DNA of 50,981 nucleotides, from assembly GCA_007131725.1 (NCBI GenBank), contig SLPZ01000317.1, forward strand, positions 1 to 50,981, written 5' to 3'. The notes beneath the pieces are model-generated. The model worked only from the letters and a program-made list of their open reading frames with translations, made no database searches and was not told where the DNA came from. Below are positions 34,614-43,974 of this stretch, piece by piece. Source of the DNA: Balneolaceae bacterium (GTDB taxonomy: Bacteria; Bacteroidota; Rhodothermia; Balneolales; Balneolaceae). A program made the translations under genes and the position numbers. Position 1 is the first letter of the stretch, and each line of letters starts with the position of its first letter.

Positions 34614-35642
34614 ATGATCAATTTTGCAGCAAATACCACGTATACCCTGCCTATTTTGGTTCATGCGGCCGTGCCATTAACCATTATTGTGGTTTATGCG
34701 CTGGTTGCCATTTGGGGAGAACGAAAAGTTGCAGGTTTTATCCAGGACCGTTTGGGGCCGATGCATGTGGGGAGATGGCACGGATGGGCACAGTCTATCG
34801 CAGATCTCCTCAAACTTCTCCAGAAAGAAGATATTGTACCCAAAGACGCAAGCCGGTTTCTATTCAAATTTGCACCGTTTATGATGTTTGCCGCTTCTTA
34901 TGCGGCATTTGCGGTCATCCCATTCAGCAGCGGATACATCGGCAGTAATATCAATATTGGAGTTTTCTACCTGCTTGCAGTTACCTCCCTGCTCACGCTA
35001 AGCATCATTATGGCAGCCTGGGCTTCGAACAATAAATGGTCTCTGCTGGGCGGTATGCGAAGCGCAGCACAAATGGTGAGTTATGAAGTTCCCACTATCG
35101 CCACCGTGCTTACCGTAATTGTTGTAGCAGGATCTTTGAACCTGATGACCATCACAGAGATGCAGGCCGGCAATGATATACTCGGTTTTTTACCGAACTG
35201 GCTCATTTTCCAGAATCCATTCTTGATTGTGGCATTTATCATCTTTTTTATCTCGATCCTTGCAGAAGCACACCGTGTTCCATTCGATCTTCCAGAATCC
35301 GAATCGGAGCTGGTGGCCGGATATCAAACTGAATATTCGGGGATACGGTGGGCCATGTTTATGCTGGCAGAATATGCCGATATGCTGCTTTTATCTCTTC
35401 TGGGCGCCGTACTCTTTTTCGGAGGCTGGAACAGCCCATTCGGAGACTTTATGAGCGGGCCATTTTGGGAATTCTTCTGGTTTATGCTAAAAGGACTGCT
35501 GTTGGTATTTGTGATGATGTGGATACGCTGGACGCTGCCGCGTTACAGGGTAGATCAACTCATGCATATTTGCTGGGGAATACTCATTCCGCTCTCATTT
35601 ATCAATCTTGTACTCGTGGCATTATGGGAAGTGATTTTTTAA
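34614..35642 (+). CDS. nuoH: NADH-quinone oxidoreductase subunit H
   Basis: 342-residue, eight-helix membrane subunit forming the entrance of the quinone chamber. Conserved WGERKVAGFIQDRLGPMHVG, LLKLLQKEDIVP, the Glu-rich loop AEAHRVPFDLPESESELVAGY (key PFDLPE-E-ELVAGY) and MWIRWTLPRYRVDQLM are all present. Gaps of 51 bases from nuoD and 18 to nuoI. Confidence 0.97.
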   Translation: MINFAANTTYTLPILVHAAVPLTIIVVYALVAIWGERKVAGFIQDRLGPMHVGRWHGWAQSIADLLKLLQKEDIVPKDASRFLFKFAPFMMFAASYAAFAVIPFSSGYIGSNINIGVFYLLAVTSLLTLSIIMAAWASNNKWSLLGGMRSAAQMVSYEVPTIATVLTVIVVAGSLNLMTITEMQAGNDILGFLPNWLIFQNPFLIVAFIIFFISILAEAHRVPFDLPESESELVAGYQTEYSGIRWAMFMLAEYADMLLLSLLGAVLFFGGWNSPFGDFMSGPFWEFFWFMLKGLLLVFVMMWIRWTLPRYRVDQLMHICWGILIPLSFINLVLVALWEVIF

Positions 35643-35660
35643 TAACAAGAGTTTAGAACC

Positions 35661-36305
35661 ATGTTATACGTTTTTAAAGAAGGCTGGAGCACATTTAAAT
35701 CGATTTTCACTGGTATGGGTGTAACCATCCGGCATTTTTTCAGTCCTTCTGTAACAGAGAAGTATCCATACGAAAAAATTGAGTTGCCAAAAGGCGCCCG
35801 TGCAAAACTGCATGTAAATATTGATGATTGTATTGGCTGTAACCTTTGTGCCCGAGCCTGCCCTGTAAACTGCATCGACATTGAAACCGTGAAGGCAACC
35901 GACGATGTAGATCTCGGCAAAACATCCACCGGAAATCCTAAACGGTTTTGGCTCACGCGGTTTGATATCGACATGGCCAAGTGTATGTACTGCGACCTTT
36001 GCGTTCATCCCTGCCCTACCAACTGTATTTATATGGTGCCCGAATACGAATATTCGGAAGTTGACCGATCCAATCTTGTGTACCATTTCAGTAATCTTAA
36101 ACCGGAGATGGTAGCCGAAGTGAAAGAAAAGGCCGAACAGGAAGCGGAACAGAAAAAAAGAGAACGACAAGAAATGATGCGAAAAAAAGCAGAAGCTGCA
36201 AAAAAGAAAAAAGAAGAACAGGAAAAAAAGCAGGCTGAAGCTAAAAAAAGTAGCAACAAAAACGATAATGACAAACCATCAACTCCCGGAAAAAAAGATT
36301 CATAA
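35661..36305 (+). CDS. nuoI: NADH-quinone oxidoreductase subunit I with long charged tail
   Basis: 214-residue ferredoxin-like subunit carrying clusters N6a and N6b. CIGCNLCARACP (about residues 57-68) and CMYCDLCVHPCP (about 108-119) are the two 4Fe-4S sites. The region up to about residue 145 is standard. The remaining 70 residues are almost wholly Lys/Glu/Ala with KKKKEEQEKKQ-type sequence and a Ser/Asn/Pro end, predicted to be a long helix. In a complex lacking NuoE/F/G, NuoI would sit at the electron-input end, so this tail could help dock a donor (inference). Confidence 0.95.
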   Translation: MLYVFKEGWSTFKSIFTGMGVTIRHFFSPSVTEKYPYEKIELPKGARAKLHVNIDDCIGCNLCARACPVNCIDIETVKATDDVDLGKTSTGNPKRFWLTRFDIDMAKCMYCDLCVHPCPTNCIYMVPEYEYSEVDRSNLVYHFSNLKPEMVAEVKEKAEQEAEQKKRERQEMMRKKAEAAKKKKEEQEKKQAEAKKSSNKNDNDKPSTPGKKDS

Positions 36306-36308
36306 ACC

Positions 36309-36833
36309 ATGGAATTGACCACAATCCTATTTTATTTCTTTTCGATTGCCACCATTGGGGCGGCGGCGGTTATGGTATTTTCAAAAAATATAGTACACTC
36401 CGCATTTGCACTGATGTTTTCTCTTATCGGTGTAGCTTCACTTTATGTTTTACTCTATGCTGATTTTATCGCGGCAACTCAATTGCTGGTTTATGTAGGC
36501 GGCATTTTAATTCTTATTCTCTTTGGTGTGATGCTGACCACGCAGGGGCGATCATTCGATTATAAAACCATCACCGTCAACCTTGTGCCGGCTTCCATCC
36601 TGTCTTTGGGAGTGGCCGCACTGCTGATATTTGTATTTGTTAAAACCGACTGGATGATATCCGAGGTTGCCGAACCAGACCAAACAATTTATGACCTCGG
36701 AATGTTGCTGATGGGCGACTACGTGCTGCCTTTTATCATTGCCGGAGTACTGCTGCTCATTGCCATTATCGGGGCTATACTGATGGCCACCCGCTTGTCA
36801 TCCCAATCAATTAAAAATGAGAATATTGAGTAA
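36309..36833 (+). CDS. nuoJ: NADH-quinone oxidoreductase subunit J (operon copy)
   Basis: 174-residue, five-helix membrane subunit. FSLIGVASLYVLLYADFIAA and TQLLVYVGGILILILFGVM cover the helix that carries the pi-bulge in other complexes. It is of a different subtype from the orphan copy at 16326-16844. Three bases separate it from nuoI and two from nuoK, so it is tightly coupled. Confidence 0.96.
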   Translation: MELTTILFYFFSIATIGAAAVMVFSKNIVHSAFALMFSLIGVASLYVLLYADFIAATQLLVYVGGILILILFGVMLTTQGRSFDYKTITVNLVPASILSLGVAALLIFVFVKTDWMISEVAEPDQTIYDLGMLLMGDYVLPFIIAGVLLLIAIIGAILMATRLSSQSIKNENIE

Positions 36834-36835
36834 CT

Positions 36836-37171
36836 ATGGAATTTTCAATGATACAATGGCTTGCTGAACCCGGGCTGACACATTTTCTGATTGTCAGCGC
36901 CATTCTGTTTTCGCTTGGTTTGATGGCGATTTTATCCAAGCGCAATGTCATCATGGTGTTGATGGGGGTTGAACTGATCCTTAACTCGGCTAACATCAAC
37001 ATGATTGCATTCAGCCGCTTTACGGACCTGGGATTAGACGGGCAAATGATCGGGCTGTTTGTCATTATAATCGCGGCAGCTGAGGCAGCCGTGGCACTGG
37101 CCATTGTTTTAAACATTTACAACCGATTCAGATCAATTAACCTTGATGAAATCAGTTTACTGAAGGGATAA
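36836..37171 (+). CDS. nuoK: NADH-quinone oxidoreductase subunit K (operon copy)
   Basis: 111-residue, three-helix subunit. MGVELILNSANINMIAF and IIAAAEAAVALAIVLNIY hold the two conserved membrane Glu residues. The N-terminus is about ten residues longer than the orphan NuoK. Two bases after nuoJ, and 101 before nuoL. Confidence 0.96.
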   Translation: MEFSMIQWLAEPGLTHFLIVSAILFSLGLMAILSKRNVIMVLMGVELILNSANINMIAFSRFTDLGLDGQMIGLFVIIIAAAEAAVALAIVLNIYNRFRSINLDEISLLKG

Positions 37172-37272
37172 ATATAATCTAACAACCTAAAAAAAATTGG
37201 AAATCAGTGAATAATCATCAACCTGATGGTGATTTCCATACCGGAAAAAAATAACAAAACCAGAATTTTAGC

Positions 37273-39309
37273 ATGTTCACACAAATACCTCTAACCATTC
37301 TGCTGCTGCCTCTGCTGGGTTTTATTCTGTTGATCTTCTTCGGTAAAAAATTACCCCGGCAGGGCGACTGGCTTGCATCAGGCTTGATGTTGCTGGCCCT
37401 GATTTTTTCTCTGGTTTTATTGATAACTAAACTCACATCCTATCCGGGCGAAACGATTTCAACCAGTTTTGAATGGGCTGTAGTTGGCGAACAAACCATC
37501 TCATTCGGTATTATGATCGACAATCTCGCTGCTATTATGCTTGTGGTTGTCACGCTGGTCAGTACCCTGGTGCATTATTTCTCGATGGGCTACATGAAAG
37601 AAGACGTCCGCTATTCGAGATATTTTGCCTACCTCGGCTTTTTCTCTTTCTCCATGCTGGGAATTGTACTCACCAACAACATCCTGCTGATGTATATTTT
37701 CTGGGAGTTAGTGGGTGTAAGCTCTTATCTGCTGATTGGCCACTGGTATGAGAAAAAATCAGCATCCAATGCTGCAAACAAAGCATTTATCGTGAACCGA
37801 ATTGGTGATTTCGGCATGTTCATCGGAATCATGATCCTGTTTTTCAGCTTCTCAACATTTGCTTTCGAAAGTATTTTCGATTCTATAGCAGCAGGACAGT
37901 TGCCCTTCGGAAGCACAGGCTGGCTTACCGCAGCAGGCGTACTCATTTTTTGCGGGGCTATTGGTAAATCAGCACAATTCCCGCTTCATGTCTGGCTTCC
38001 CGATGCGATGGAAGGCCCAACGCCGGTTAGCGCACTCATTCACGCAGCAACTATGGTTGCCGCCGGTGTCTATCTTGTTGCCCGAGTTTTCCCGATGCTA
38101 ACCGCTGATGCATTGCTAATCATCGCCTACATCGGGGCAATTACGGCTCTCATCGCCGCTACCATCGCCATCACCCAGTTCGACATCAAAAAAGTGCTGG
38201 CTTATTCAACCATCAGTCAGCTCGGGTATATGATTATGGCGCTCGGCGTTGGAGCCTACACCGCCGGATTTATGCACCTTGTTACACATGCTGCTTTTAA
38301 AGCGGGGCTTTTTCTGGGTGCGGGCAGTGTGATATTTGCGATGCATAAAGTGCTTCACGACATGCACGATCATCACACCGATGCGCAGGACATCCGAAAT
38401 ATGGGCGGGCTGAAATCAAAAATGCCCGTAACCTACTGGACGTTCCTGATTTTTACGCTGGCTATTTCGGGTATTCCGCTTACTTCCGGGTTTTTAAGCA
38501 AGGATGAAATTCTTGCGGGAACACTGGCTTTCAGCACACTGAACGGCCACTGGCTGCTGCCGCTCATCGGGTTTTTGGTTGCTGGCCTCACAGCATTCTA
38601 TATGTTCCGGCTGCTCATTCTAACATTCCACGGAAGGCCTTCGGACGAAAAAAGAATTTCGGCCATCCAGGAATCGCCTTATGTGATGACGATCCCGCTG
38701 GTGGTTCTGGCAGCTCTGTCGCTGTTCGTATTCTACAGCTTTAATCCGTTCGGTGCGTCAAGCGGCTGGTTCTATGCTGCAATGGAGCGCCCGCTCAGCA
38801 TCGTTCCCGAAATGCTGCAGCCTGCATCAGGAGCTGTTTTTTATGAAGCGGTCAGCAGTGTGCACACCCCGGCTATGATTCTATCCATCCTGATCGCTTT
38901 GGGAGGAATTTTCATTGCACTGGCTGTCTACCACTGGAAAAAAATCAGTGCAGAAGATTTATCACGAAAAGCCGGCGTACTCTACAGCGGCTCAGCCAAC
39001 AAGTGGTACTTCGACGATTTCTACAACAAAGTTTTTGTCGGAGGCCTGTTCCTGGTCAATAAATCCATGAAATGGTTTGATGATAATATTATTGACGGAA
39101 TTGTGAACGGCTCAGCCGTGGTAACACAAGGTTTTTCAGCCATCAGCGGCTGGATTGATGATAATATCGTGGATGGATTGGTAAACGCAACTGCAACAAC
39201 CGCTGACAGAGCCGGAGGCCTGCTCAGCAAAATTCAAACAGGAAAAGTACAAACGTACCTGGTCTACATCTTTTTCAGTGTCCTGGTACTCTTTGTTTTG
39301 TTCATATAA
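37273..39309 (+). CDS. nuoL: NADH-quinone oxidoreductase subunit L
   Basis: 678-residue antiporter-like proton channel subunit at the tip of the membrane arm. FWELVGVSSYLLIGHWYEKK carries the key Glu, GAIGKSAQFPLHVWLPDAMEGPTPVSALIHAATMVAAGVYL (key KSAQFPLHVWLPDAM) the central Lys, and DIKKVLAYSTISQLGYM the second. The C-terminus has two near-repeats, FDDNIIDGIVNG and IDDNIVDGLVNA, in the amphipathic lateral helix, then a final hydrophobic helix. Followed by nuoM after 73 bases. Confidence 0.97.
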   Translation: MFTQIPLTILLLPLLGFILLIFFGKKLPRQGDWLASGLMLLALIFSLVLLITKLTSYPGETISTSFEWAVVGEQTISFGIMIDNLAAIMLVVVTLVSTLVHYFSMGYMKEDVRYSRYFAYLGFFSFSMLGIVLTNNILLMYIFWELVGVSSYLLIGHWYEKKSASNAANKAFIVNRIGDFGMFIGIMILFFSFSTFAFESIFDSIAAGQLPFGSTGWLTAAGVLIFCGAIGKSAQFPLHVWLPDAMEGPTPVSALIHAATMVAAGVYLVARVFPMLTADALLIIAYIGAITALIAATIAITQFDIKKVLAYSTISQLGYMIMALGVGAYTAGFMHLVTHAAFKAGLFLGAGSVIFAMHKVLHDMHDHHTDAQDIRNMGGLKSKMPVTYWTFLIFTLAISGIPLTSGFLSKDEILAGTLAFSTLNGHWLLPLIGFLVAGLTAFYMFRLLILTFHGRPSDEKRISAIQESPYVMTIPLVVLAALSLFVFYSFNPFGASSGWFYAAMERPLSIVPEMLQPASGAVFYEAVSSVHTPAMILSILIALGGIFIALAVYHWKKISAEDLSRKAGVLYSGSANKWYFDDFYNKVFVGGLFLVNKSMKWFDDNIIDGIVNGSAVVTQGFSAISGWIDDNIVDGLVNATATTADRAGGLLSKIQTGKVQTYLVYIFFSVLVLFVLFI

Positions 39310-39382
39310 AAAAATAGAACGCTCCGGAAGATGCTCTCCCGGAAGGTTAGGTGATTAAAAAACATAAACAGAACACTACATT

Positions 39383-40966
39383 ATGGAATTTTCAATATTT
39401 GGCATCGGCATTCTAACCTGGCTTGTTTTTGTCCCGATTGTGGGCATGATCATCATATTAATGCTGCCCGATAAAAACCGTAACGCCATTCGATGGACAG
39501 CCGCCGGTGCAACCGGAATCCAGGTAATTCTCGCCGCCGTAATATTTGCAATTTTCGACCGCAGCAAACTGGGAATCAACGACGCGGAAAGTTTTCAGTT
39601 TATCGAAAAATATAGCTGGATTACCGTGGAAGCCGTGCCCTGGGTTGGCCGGATCGAAATAAACTACTTTTTAGGGCTTGACGGCCTCAGTGTTTTGATG
39701 GTGATCCTCACATCACTGATTGCACTGATTGGTGTGATCTCTTCCTGGAATATTCAAAAAATGGTGAAGGGATATTTTGCCCTCTACCTGCTTCTGGTTA
39801 CCGGTATGATGGGGGTTTTTGTTGCGCTCGATTTCTTCCTCTTTTTCATCTTCTGGGAAGTGATGCTGCTGCCGATGTACTTTTTGATTGGCCTCTGGGG
39901 CGGCCCGAGACGTGAATACGCCGCGATCAAATTTTTCCTCTACACGTTTGTAGGCGGCATTTTGATGCTGCTCACCATGCTGGCGCTCTATTTCAGCGTG
40001 GCTTACACCGATCCGGCAACCGGACAATCCGTGCACACATTCAACATTCTGCACATGATGAATCCCGCAAATTATGTAGAAGGCGGGCTTCTGGCCGGAG
40101 TGGATACAACCTGGCGATACGTTGCCTGGATGGCACTTTTTATTAACTTTGCCATTAAAATTCCACTTTTCCCGTTCCATACCTGGCTGCCCGATGCCCA
40201 CGTGGAAGCACCCACGCCCATCAGTGTTATTCTTGCCGGTATCCTGCTGAAGCTCGGAACGTACGGACTGCTCCGCATCAACTTCCCGATTTTCCCGGAT
40301 GCAACCATCTACTTCATCTACTTTATGGCAGTCCTGGCGATGATTAGCATTATCTACGGCGCACTTTGTGCGATGGCGCAGGACGACTTCAAAAAACTCA
40401 TCGCCTACTCCTCCATCAGTCACATGGGAATTGTGGTGCTTGGCATTGCTGCACTCAACACTCAGGGAATGGTTGGCGGAGTTCTTCAGATGTTCAATCA
40501 CGGAATTATTACAGCCGTGCTCTTCCTCGCCGTTGGCGTTCTTTACGACAGAACAAAAAAGCGGGGACTCTACGACTTTGGCGGAATAGCCAATCAAATG
40601 CCGAAATATACCGGCCTTGCCATGATCGGGATGTTCGCCGCACTCGGCCTCCCCGGTTTGAACGGATTTGTGAGCGAGCTCTTCTCGTTCCTCGGTGCTT
40701 TTGAAGCCTACAAATGGATTACCATTATTTCCGTAACCGGAATTATTATCACGGCGGCTTATATACTCTGGACCATCCAGCGGGTATTTTTGGGCAAAAC
40801 CCCGGAAAAAATGTCGGATCTGAGCGATCTCACGCTGAGAGAATACCTGGCTTTTGTCCCGCTTATTATTCTCATCGTTCTGCTGGGTGTCTATCCTGCA
40901 CCGGCCATCGAACTGATGAACGCTTCACTGAGCCATCTTGTGGAATTCATGAACTCCGGAGGATAA
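39383..40966 (+). CDS. nuoM: NADH-quinone oxidoreductase subunit M
   Basis: 527-residue antiporter-like proton channel subunit. FFIFWEVMLLPMYFLIGLWG has the conserved Glu, KIPLFPFHTWLPDAHVEAPTP the central motif, and DFKKLIAYSSISHMGIVVLG the Lys-containing helix. Transcribed with nuoL and nuoN; 72 bases lie between it and nuoN. Confidence 0.97.
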   Translation: MEFSIFGIGILTWLVFVPIVGMIIILMLPDKNRNAIRWTAAGATGIQVILAAVIFAIFDRSKLGINDAESFQFIEKYSWITVEAVPWVGRIEINYFLGLDGLSVLMVILTSLIALIGVISSWNIQKMVKGYFALYLLLVTGMMGVFVALDFFLFFIFWEVMLLPMYFLIGLWGGPRREYAAIKFFLYTFVGGILMLLTMLALYFSVAYTDPATGQSVHTFNILHMMNPANYVEGGLLAGVDTTWRYVAWMALFINFAIKIPLFPFHTWLPDAHVEAPTPISVILAGILLKLGTYGLLRINFPIFPDATIYFIYFMAVLAMISIIYGALCAMAQDDFKKLIAYSSISHMGIVVLGIAALNTQGMVGGVLQMFNHGIITAVLFLAVGVLYDRTKKRGLYDFGGIANQMPKYTGLAMIGMFAALGLPGLNGFVSELFSFLGAFEAYKWITIISVTGIIITAAYILWTIQRVFLGKTPEKMSDLSDLTLREYLAFVPLIILIVLLGVYPAPAIELMNASLSHLVEFMNSGG

Positions 40967-41038
40967 TAGAATGAGAGATGTCAGAGCTGAAAACCGGCAA
41001 ACCGTTAACCGATCTCAATTTAGATTCATTTTCTGATT

Positions 41039-42529
41039 ATGGTTGAACAGACATTATATAGCATAACCCAGTTTTATCCGGAGATTATCGTTACTGTCAC
41101 TCTCTGTGTGATTATTGTGGCTGACCTGCTGACAAAAAAAGAAAGTCACACCACCGGCTGGATTTTACTGGGTGGATTTGTTTTAGCCGGATTCACACTG
41201 TTGCTTCAGGTTGGGCGAAACGAGTCGGTATTTTTTGATATGATCGCCATCGACCCGTTTTCACTGTTCTTTAAACTGATTCTGCTGCTGGCAGGAATTT
41301 TTGTGATATTATTCTCCGTTCAAAGCCGCGAACTTGATCAGTATATGAACCGCATCGGAGAATACTATATGCTGCTTGCCGGCATGATGCTCGGCATGAT
41401 GCTGATGGTCAGCTCCACCAATCTGCTGATGCTGTTCCTTGCATTTGAACTCACCAGCCTCAGCTCTTACGTGCTTGTGGGTTTCACCAAGCATTCCAAA
41501 CGGTCGTCCGAATCTTCGATGAAATACATCATCTACGGGGCCGTATCATCCGGAGTGATGCTCTATGGATTTTCACTGCTGATTGGCACTACCGGCGCTG
41601 TTGACATTTATGGCATTAATGAAGCTCTTGCAGCAGGAACCGATCAAACACTAATCCTGAATATCTCCGTTTTGATGATCCTTGTGGGAATGGGCTTTAA
41701 AATAGCGGTTGTGCCATTCCATTTCTGGGCACCTGATATTTATGAAGGCGCCCCGATCAGCATTGCAGCAATCCTGGCAGTAGCTTCAAAAATTGCTGCT
41801 TTCGGGCTATTGATCCGGTTCTTCTCCATAAGCTTTGCCGATGCAGGCGGTATTTCGGCTACTGGTGCATGGCAGGGTGTTGAAGGCATACACTGGAATC
41901 TGCTGTTAGGTGTGATGGCAGCCCTGGCCATGATTGTCGGAAACCTGACGGCTCTCAGGCAAGATAATATCAAACGGATGTTGGCTTACTCGAGTATTGC
42001 CCATGCCGGTTATATTTTAATGGGAGTGGTGATACTTGCCGCAGAAGGCCTGACCTCAGTTATGATCTATCTGTTCATTTACTTATTTATGAACCTCGGA
42101 GCATTTTATGTGGCCATGCTTTTTTCAAACAAAATTGGTTCGGAATCGATCGAAAAGTACAAAGGCCTCGGAAAGCGGGCGCCTTTACAGGGTGTGGCAC
42201 TCACCATTTTTCTTGTGTCGCTTACAGGCATCCCTCCCACCGGAGGATTTGTTGCCAAACTCTATATCTTTGGAGCAGCTGTCAGTGCAGGATGGATTTG
42301 GTTAGTCGTCATAGCCGGTATCACCACCGTTATTTCACTTTTTTATTATATCCGCGTGGTTCGAAACATGTATTTTTATGGTTCTGAATCCGGAAACGAT
42401 CCACTCCAATTCAATGTATGGTCAAACGTTATATTGTTAGCCCTGTTGATACCTACTTTACTTTTAGGTATTTACTTCGCACCTGTTTTGGAATTTGCAA
42501 GAAATTCGATCCACTTGTTTGGAATGTAA
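41039..42529 (+). CDS. nuoN: NADH-quinone oxidoreductase subunit N
   Basis: 496-residue third antiporter-like subunit, next to NuoJ/K in the assembled complex. FLAFELTSLSSYVLVGFTK, KIAVVPFHFWAPDIYEGAPI and DNIKRMLAYSSIAHAGYILMG show the family's Glu and Lys sites. Last nuo gene. A small helical gene starts 89 bases later on the same strand; no terminator was seen between them. Confidence 0.97.
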   Translation: MVEQTLYSITQFYPEIIVTVTLCVIIVADLLTKKESHTTGWILLGGFVLAGFTLLLQVGRNESVFFDMIAIDPFSLFFKLILLLAGIFVILFSVQSRELDQYMNRIGEYYMLLAGMMLGMMLMVSSTNLLMLFLAFELTSLSSYVLVGFTKHSKRSSESSMKYIIYGAVSSGVMLYGFSLLIGTTGAVDIYGINEALAAGTDQTLILNISVLMILVGMGFKIAVVPFHFWAPDIYEGAPISIAAILAVASKIAAFGLLIRFFSISFADAGGISATGAWQGVEGIHWNLLLGVMAALAMIVGNLTALRQDNIKRMLAYSSIAHAGYILMGVVILAAEGLTSVMIYLFIYLFMNLGAFYVAMLFSNKIGSESIEKYKGLGKRAPLQGVALTIFLVSLTGIPPTGGFVAKLYIFGAAVSAGWIWLVVIAGITTVISLFYYIRVVRNMYFYGSESGNDPLQFNVWSNVILLALLIPTLLLGIYFAPVLEFARNSIHLFGM

Positions 42530-42618
42530 GGTTACCGATTCAGATATTTGACAACTATGATCTTAAAACCGAATAACATTCATCAATACAAGTTTTTAAC
42601 ACTTAAAACCCGGAAGCC

Positions 42619-43017
42619 ATGAGTAAATCAAAAGCGAAACAATTGTTTGAACAAGCCACAGAAGAGCTGAACCATGCAAAGCAGGAATTATATAAGCCAT
42701 CTACAGATGTTGTCAGTTTTTCAGCATGTGCCTCAACCCGCAGGTCTCTATACCATTATCTCGAAGGATTGGCGAATATTTATGCGGAAAAACATCAGGA
42801 CAGCTTTCAGGAAGATGGTACCATTGAAACACTGATCGAATTTTGCAGCAAATATAACGATGATATCAAAAATCTTGATTTCTCGAGTATAGACTGTAAA
42901 TGTAACGACCTGATGAATAAAGACGATGAGGAAATTGTGCTTTGCACAAACCTGGAAAAGGTAAACTATTGTACGAAACTTGCTGAGGAAGTCCGGCAAA
43001 TAGCACTGGATATTTAA
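42619..43017 (+). CDS. Small helical protein, possibly HEPN-like
   Basis: 132 residues, all-helical by appearance, with SACASTRRSLYHYLEGLANI containing an R-x4-H pattern and later TIETLIEFC. This arrangement (helical pair, R-x4-6-H) is seen in HEPN proteins, some of which are RNases or antitoxin-type partners. The resemblance is weak and there is no adjacent nucleotidyltransferase or toxin. It has four further Cys near residues 95-120 (DCKCND, LCTN, YCTK), which could bind metal. It may be co-transcribed with nuoN. Function unknown. Confidence 0.55.
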   Translation: MSKSKAKQLFEQATEELNHAKQELYKPSTDVVSFSACASTRRSLYHYLEGLANIYAEKHQDSFQEDGTIETLIEFCSKYNDDIKNLDFSSIDCKCNDLMNKDDEEIVLCTNLEKVNYCTKLAEEVRQIALDI

Positions 43018-43462
43018 GTTATTGTGGCCACACCTGCGTCCTTTCGCCTGTTATTGTTACTCAACTATTGCAATTGGGATTTTCCGTCGCAAATGTTAGA
43101 TGAAATACTGCGGTAATCAGCGACAAACTCAGCTCAACTCTGCGAGCCTGTCCAAAAAGGGCGTCATCCCGTACCCGATACGGGATTTCCTCTCTTTGAT
43201 AAAAGCAGGAGATGCCGGATCGGTGTCCGGCATGACGGTATCGTAGTTATTATATCTTGTTGAGCGCCCTTTTTGGACAGGCTCCGCGAAAAAAAACGCT
43301 CAAGATGCTTATTTGCTTAGAGTTAAAGTGCAACTGCGAAAGTTGTGTTTTTAGAATGCCCGGATTTTAGCCCTTTTTTTTATATCTTATAATATGATTT
43401 AAGAGTATTGAATCACTTTATCCGATTTATAGACTAACCTGAAACCTAATCAAAAGTGCCAA
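43018..43462. other. 445-base intergenic region with a terminal-inverted-repeat element
   Basis: Holds the 141-base element described separately, flanked by ordinary AT-rich sequence. No gene is seen. The promoter of the Rrf2 gene should be in the last 150 bases. Confidence 0.65.
43144..43284. repeat. 141-base element with 20-base perfect terminal inverted repeats (MITE-like)
   Basis: GAGCCTGTCCAAAAAGGGCG at 43144-43163 is exactly inverted at 43265-43284. Inside are two more hairpins: CCCGTA-CCCGA-TACGGG and ATGCCGGA-TCGGTG-TCCGGCAT, and GTCAT is mirrored by ATGAC. The nested palindromes and lack of coding capacity fit a small non-autonomous mobile element or a bacterial repeat of the GTCATCCCG class. 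No duplicated target site was found by eye. Confidence 0.8.
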
Positions 43463-43909
43463 ATGTTTTCAACTTCCTGCCATTACGGATTACAAGCTAT
43501 GCTTTATATCGCCTATCACCACGATGGAAAAAAAAATATTGATCTGACTCAAATAGCCAAGGAGCAGGATATACCCAAACACTTTTTAAGTAAGATTTTA
43601 CAGCTCTTGGTGAAAAAAAAGTTGTTGATTTCCACAAAAGGGCCTTCCGGTGGTTTCAGATTAAGCAACACACCTGAAGATACCCGGCTTATCGAGATTA
43701 TTGATGCCATTGACGGTATGGGAGTTTTCACAAAGTGTGGAATTGGTTTCAAGGAATGTGACGATGATAACCCCTGCCCTATTCATGACGAATACAAGAA
43801 TGTGAGAAATAATGTGCGAAATCTCTTTGAAAACAAATCACTCCTCGAACTTGTAGAAGATGCCAAACACGGCAAGAGCATTATCAGCCTGAAGAGAACC
43901 GGCCGGTGA
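43463..43909 (+). CDS. Rrf2-family transcriptional regulator, copy 1
   Basis: 148-residue winged-helix regulator. The N-terminal YGLQAMLYIA, IPKHFLSKILQLL and STKGPSGGFRLS form the DNA-binding part. Three Cys in CGIGFKECDDDNPCPIH (C-x6-C-x5-C) sit where IscR and NsrR bind an Fe-S cluster, so redox, nitric oxide or Fe-S sensing is likely (inference). About 60% identical by eye to the regulator at 48.4 kb. It is convergent with the permease gene. No target operon is adjacent on its own strand. Confidence 0.92.
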   Translation: MFSTSCHYGLQAMLYIAYHHDGKKNIDLTQIAKEQDIPKHFLSKILQLLVKKKLLISTKGPSGGFRLSNTPEDTRLIEIIDAIDGMGVFTKCGIGFKECDDDNPCPIHDEYKNVRNNVRNLFENKSLLELVEDAKHGKSIISLKRTGR

Positions 43910-43974
43910 TATTTTCAATCCATTAAAACAGAATTTTGTAGTTATCCCCAGTCGTAAAAAACAGGCTCTGCAAT

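Noticed and set aside
39713-40597. Long (294-residue) open frame antisense to nuoM
   Set aside because: It lies wholly within the highly conserved nuoM frame; His/Gln/Glu-rich composition is the shadow of a membrane protein gene.
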